This document shows, piece by piece, positions 6,239-8,010 of a stretch of 8,010 nucleotides of DNA. Location: positions 1-8,010 of the forward strand of contig JASLEF010000130.1 of the NCBI GenBank assembly GCA_030151245.1, in the 5' to 3' direction. The stretch comes from Ignatzschineria sp. (GTDB lineage: Bacteria > Pseudomonadota > Gammaproteobacteria > Cardiobacteriales > Wohlfahrtiimonadaceae). The position numbers and the translations under genes were made by a program. Positions within the stretch are counted from its first letter, which is position 1, and every line of letters begins with the position of its first letter. The notes beneath the pieces were generated by a model. That model was not told the DNA's origin and made no database searches. It saw only the letters and a list, made by a program, of their open reading frames with translations.

Positions 6239-7720
6239 TTAATTTAAAAGCCCCGCAAGCGCTTCAAGGTCTAAAGGCTTTCCATTGACTATCCAAGCTT
6301 GATCTTTATATTGTATATGAACCCGCAGGCCGTCACCAACAAACTCAACAAGCGGCGCTTCAGCACTCAGCATCATTGCCATCAATTGCATCTGCTGATA
6401 CATCTCTTGCATCGAAGCTCTCGCAGCGTCCATCGTCTCCTCTTCACCTGCAGCTAATAATAGATTGCTACCAAATTCAATAACATAAGCTTTTGATGAA
6501 GTGATATCGAGTTCAATCGCTGCGATATATTGGTTCACAAACTCAAAAAAGGATAAACCAGCAAACAACTGATCTATCGCCGCATCATCTGTGATATCTA
6601 CAGACGCTAATTTATCAATTAAAATAGCTTTCGGGGTAATACTTAAGAACTTTTTAGCTTCATGCCCCTCAATTTTTCCATCAATATGGAATTCCATTGC
6701 GGTATTATCTACCACATAATCTTTAAAGAGTGCAAATGCATCCTTATAAGAAGCCTCTAAATTACTAAAATCATTAATGCCCGCATCTGCTAATTTTTCA
6801 AAAAGATCCGCAGCTAATGGCGTCAATAATAGATCAAAAGAGAGATCTCCAAATTTTGTCACAACCTCACGATTTTTAGGAACTATTTGAATATCGTTCA
6901 CCGCAACATCTGCAAAAATAGTCGGAGCATTGCCGCGAATCTCTGCACCAGTATGATAAGCAAGCTTGCCTAAATTAATTTTAGTAGCCGCACTATCTCC
7001 GCTATCTGCACTTAAAATTTCAATCTCATTTAACTCGAAAATAGATTTTTGGATATTAGTACTATAATCTAACGCCGTATCTAACAATAGATCATGAATA
7101 TTGATCTTCACATCACTATTTTGATCATTCACCTCAACAAGAATATTCCCTGTTTTATAGGTCCCTTTTAAGGCATCTATTTTTTCAAAGTTATCTTTGA
7201 AACCATAATTTCCCTCCCCTACTAAGCCTTCAATACGGATCCGCCCAGGTTTTGTTGTATCGGGATTGGTAATTTCTAACACGGGAAACTGACTAGAAAA
7301 CTTAAAATGTTGGTTTTCACGATCAATCTGACTCTGAGTTGCCACCCCTTTGGCCGTCATCAAGATAGAGTCAGCCCCTTCAACTTGAGAATGCAACACA
7401 TAATCGCTATTAGAGATTATTGTTGCAACCCCTTTGTTATCAGCATAATTAGTAAATACAACTTCACCAATCTCTTTAATTTGAAGATTCTCTTTTTCAT
7501 TAAAGTTAATTTGGCTGTTAGCTTCAAAGTCAGCCATATTATCAGTGCGAGTGACCCCTTCAATAATTAGCTCACGGTCTTTAAAAATCGCCAATCCTGA
7601 AGCGTCTAATACCGTTTCAGTAATAGTTGTATAATCTTTTTCAAATAACTCAATAGATGATGCATAGCTCACACCTCCTAAAATCAGAGGAAAGGTTACC
7701 GCAAGTATTCTTTTTTTCAT
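6239..7720 (-). CDS. Exported protein, probably DUF945/YdgA-like
   Basis: This 493-residue protein has an N-terminal signal peptide: KKR, a hydrophobic core at 5-17, and a likely signal peptidase I site after SYA (residues 18-20). The mature chain alternates short polar beta-strand-like segments with few aromatic residues and has no Cys. Its length (YdgA is 502) and the C-terminal end (LRVHIQYKDQAWIVNGKPLDLEALAGLL, roughly 465-492 as strand, turn NGK, strand, helix) resemble the end of DUF945/YdgA proteins, whose function is poorly known. The resemblance is weak elsewhere, so the family call is tentative. A helix at 437-450 has six Met in 14 residues. ATG at 7720 has AGGA 6 bases upstream. 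A candidate promoter precedes it and a hairpin terminator follows, so it is probably a single-gene unit. A periplasmic or envelope role is inferred. Confidence 0.75.
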   Translation of the reverse strand: MKKRILAVTFPLILGGVSYASSIELFEKDYTTITETVLDASGLAIFKDRELIIEGVTRTDNMADFEANSQINFNEKENLQIKEIGEVVFTNYADNKGVATIISNSDYVLHSQVEGADSILMTAKGVATQSQIDRENQHFKFSSQFPVLEITNPDTTKPGRIRIEGLVGEGNYGFKDNFEKIDALKGTYKTGNILVEVNDQNSDVKINIHDLLLDTALDYSTNIQKSIFELNEIEILSADSGDSAATKINLGKLAYHTGAEIRGNAPTIFADVAVNDIQIVPKNREVVTKFGDLSFDLLLTPLAADLFEKLADAGINDFSNLEASYKDAFALFKDYVVDNTAMEFHIDGKIEGHEAKKFLSITPKAILIDKLASVDITDDAAIDQLFAGLSFFEFVNQYIAAIELDITSSKAYVIEFGSNLLLAAGEEETMDAARASMQEMYQQMQLMAMMLSAEAPLVEFVGDGLRVHIQYKDQAWIVNGKPLDLEALAGLLN

Positions 7721-7758
7721 ATGATGTCCTGATGATTATTAAAGTTCTAGTAAATGAC

Positions 7759-7787
7759 TTTATAAAAAGTAATATACTGAATGTTAG
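7759..7787 (-). promoter_or_regulatory. Candidate promoter for the DUF945-like gene
   Basis: Read on the - strand: CTAACA at 7782-7787 (4 of 6 with TTGACA), a 17-base spacer, and TATAAA at 7759-7764 (5 of 6 with TATAAT), ending 38 bases before the ATG. It lies in the 103-base gap after dusA. No clear dusA terminator is seen in that gap, so read-through from dusA is possible too. Confidence 0.4.
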
Positions 7788-7823
7788 CTCAAACCGTCGA
7801 ATAAATATCGCACTTTTGAGTCA

Positions 7824-8010
7824 TTACCCCTCTAGCATCTGTTGATACGCTCTCAAAAGCACCTGAAAATCAGCGCCATCCTTATGCATATTTTCACTCA
7901 AGTAACGACGCCATAAACGGCTTTTAGGTACTTCATGAAACAGGCCCAACATGTGCCTTGCAATATGATTTAATCGACCACCTTGATTAATATGCTTTGT
8001 GATATAACCT
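7824..8010 (-). CDS. dusA: tRNA-dihydrouridine synthase A, C-terminal part
   Basis: The gene runs off the right edge; 61 C-terminal residues and the TAA stop are present. The product is a flavin enzyme that reduces uridine to dihydrouridine in the D-loop of tRNA (positions 20/20a in E. coli). The visible part is the C-terminal helical tRNA-binding domain, with the DusA-typical run RLNHIARHMLGLFHEVPKSR, then LWRRYLSENMHKDGADFQVL. The RHMLGLF and WRRYLSEN segments separate it from DusB and DusC. The catalytic TIM-barrel domain, flavin site and active-site Cys are outside the window, so integrity cannot be judged. Confidence 0.88.
   Translation of the reverse strand, partial: GYITKHINQGGRLNHIARHMLGLFHEVPKSRLWRRYLSENMHKDGADFQVLLRAYQQMLEG

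Noticed and set aside
7307..7570. 87-codon open frame on the + strand
   Set aside because: It is fully antisense to the DUF945-like gene and has no recognisable motif or ribosome site.
7657..7845. 62-codon open frame on the + strand
   Set aside because: It overlaps the starts and ends of two - strand genes and the promoter gap between them, and its composition looks non-coding.

Overview
This window looks like ordinary chromosome from a low-GC gammaproteobacterium. The GlnRS, HisQ/HisM, DnaG and DusA proteins are all close to the proteobacterial form, genes are tightly packed, and no mobile element, CRISPR array or phage gene is visible. The yqeY-dnaG pairing is a familiar gammaproteobacterial arrangement. 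A member of the Cardiobacteriales (Ignatzschineria or Wohlfahrtiimonas type) would fit, but that is a guess from general character, not something the sequence proves.

Left half, + strand: the 3' part of a TroA/ZnuA-type zinc-binding protein gene (1-543), then glnS (633-2279), then hisQ (2283-2981) and hisM (2978-3670). glnS and hisQ are separated by 3 bases, and hisQ and hisM overlap by 4 bases, so glnS-hisQ-hisM reads as one operon. It joins charging of tRNA-Gln to a polar amino acid ABC permease. No substrate-binding protein or ATPase for the permease lies in the window. A strong hairpin-plus-T-tract terminator at 3697-3730 ends the unit and probably also serves the converging dnaG transcript.

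Right half, - strand, reading leftwards: the end of dusA (7824-8010), an exported DUF945/YdgA-like protein (6239-7720), then yqeY (5632-6072) and dnaG (3873-5612), which are 19 bases apart. rpsU and rpoD, the usual partners of dnaG, are not next to it.

The most interesting signal is regulatory. A textbook intrinsic terminator (7-bp stem, 5-base loop, five T) lies inside the first codons of hisQ, just after the glnS stop. A competing 7-bp pairing between the hisQ start region and the left arm of that terminator could act as an antiterminator. Together they look like a possible translation-linked attenuator between glnS and the permease genes. A second terminator-like hairpin sits in the presumed leader of yqeY-dnaG, recalling the terminator that limits primase expression in E. 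coli. No wholly new multi-gene system was found.
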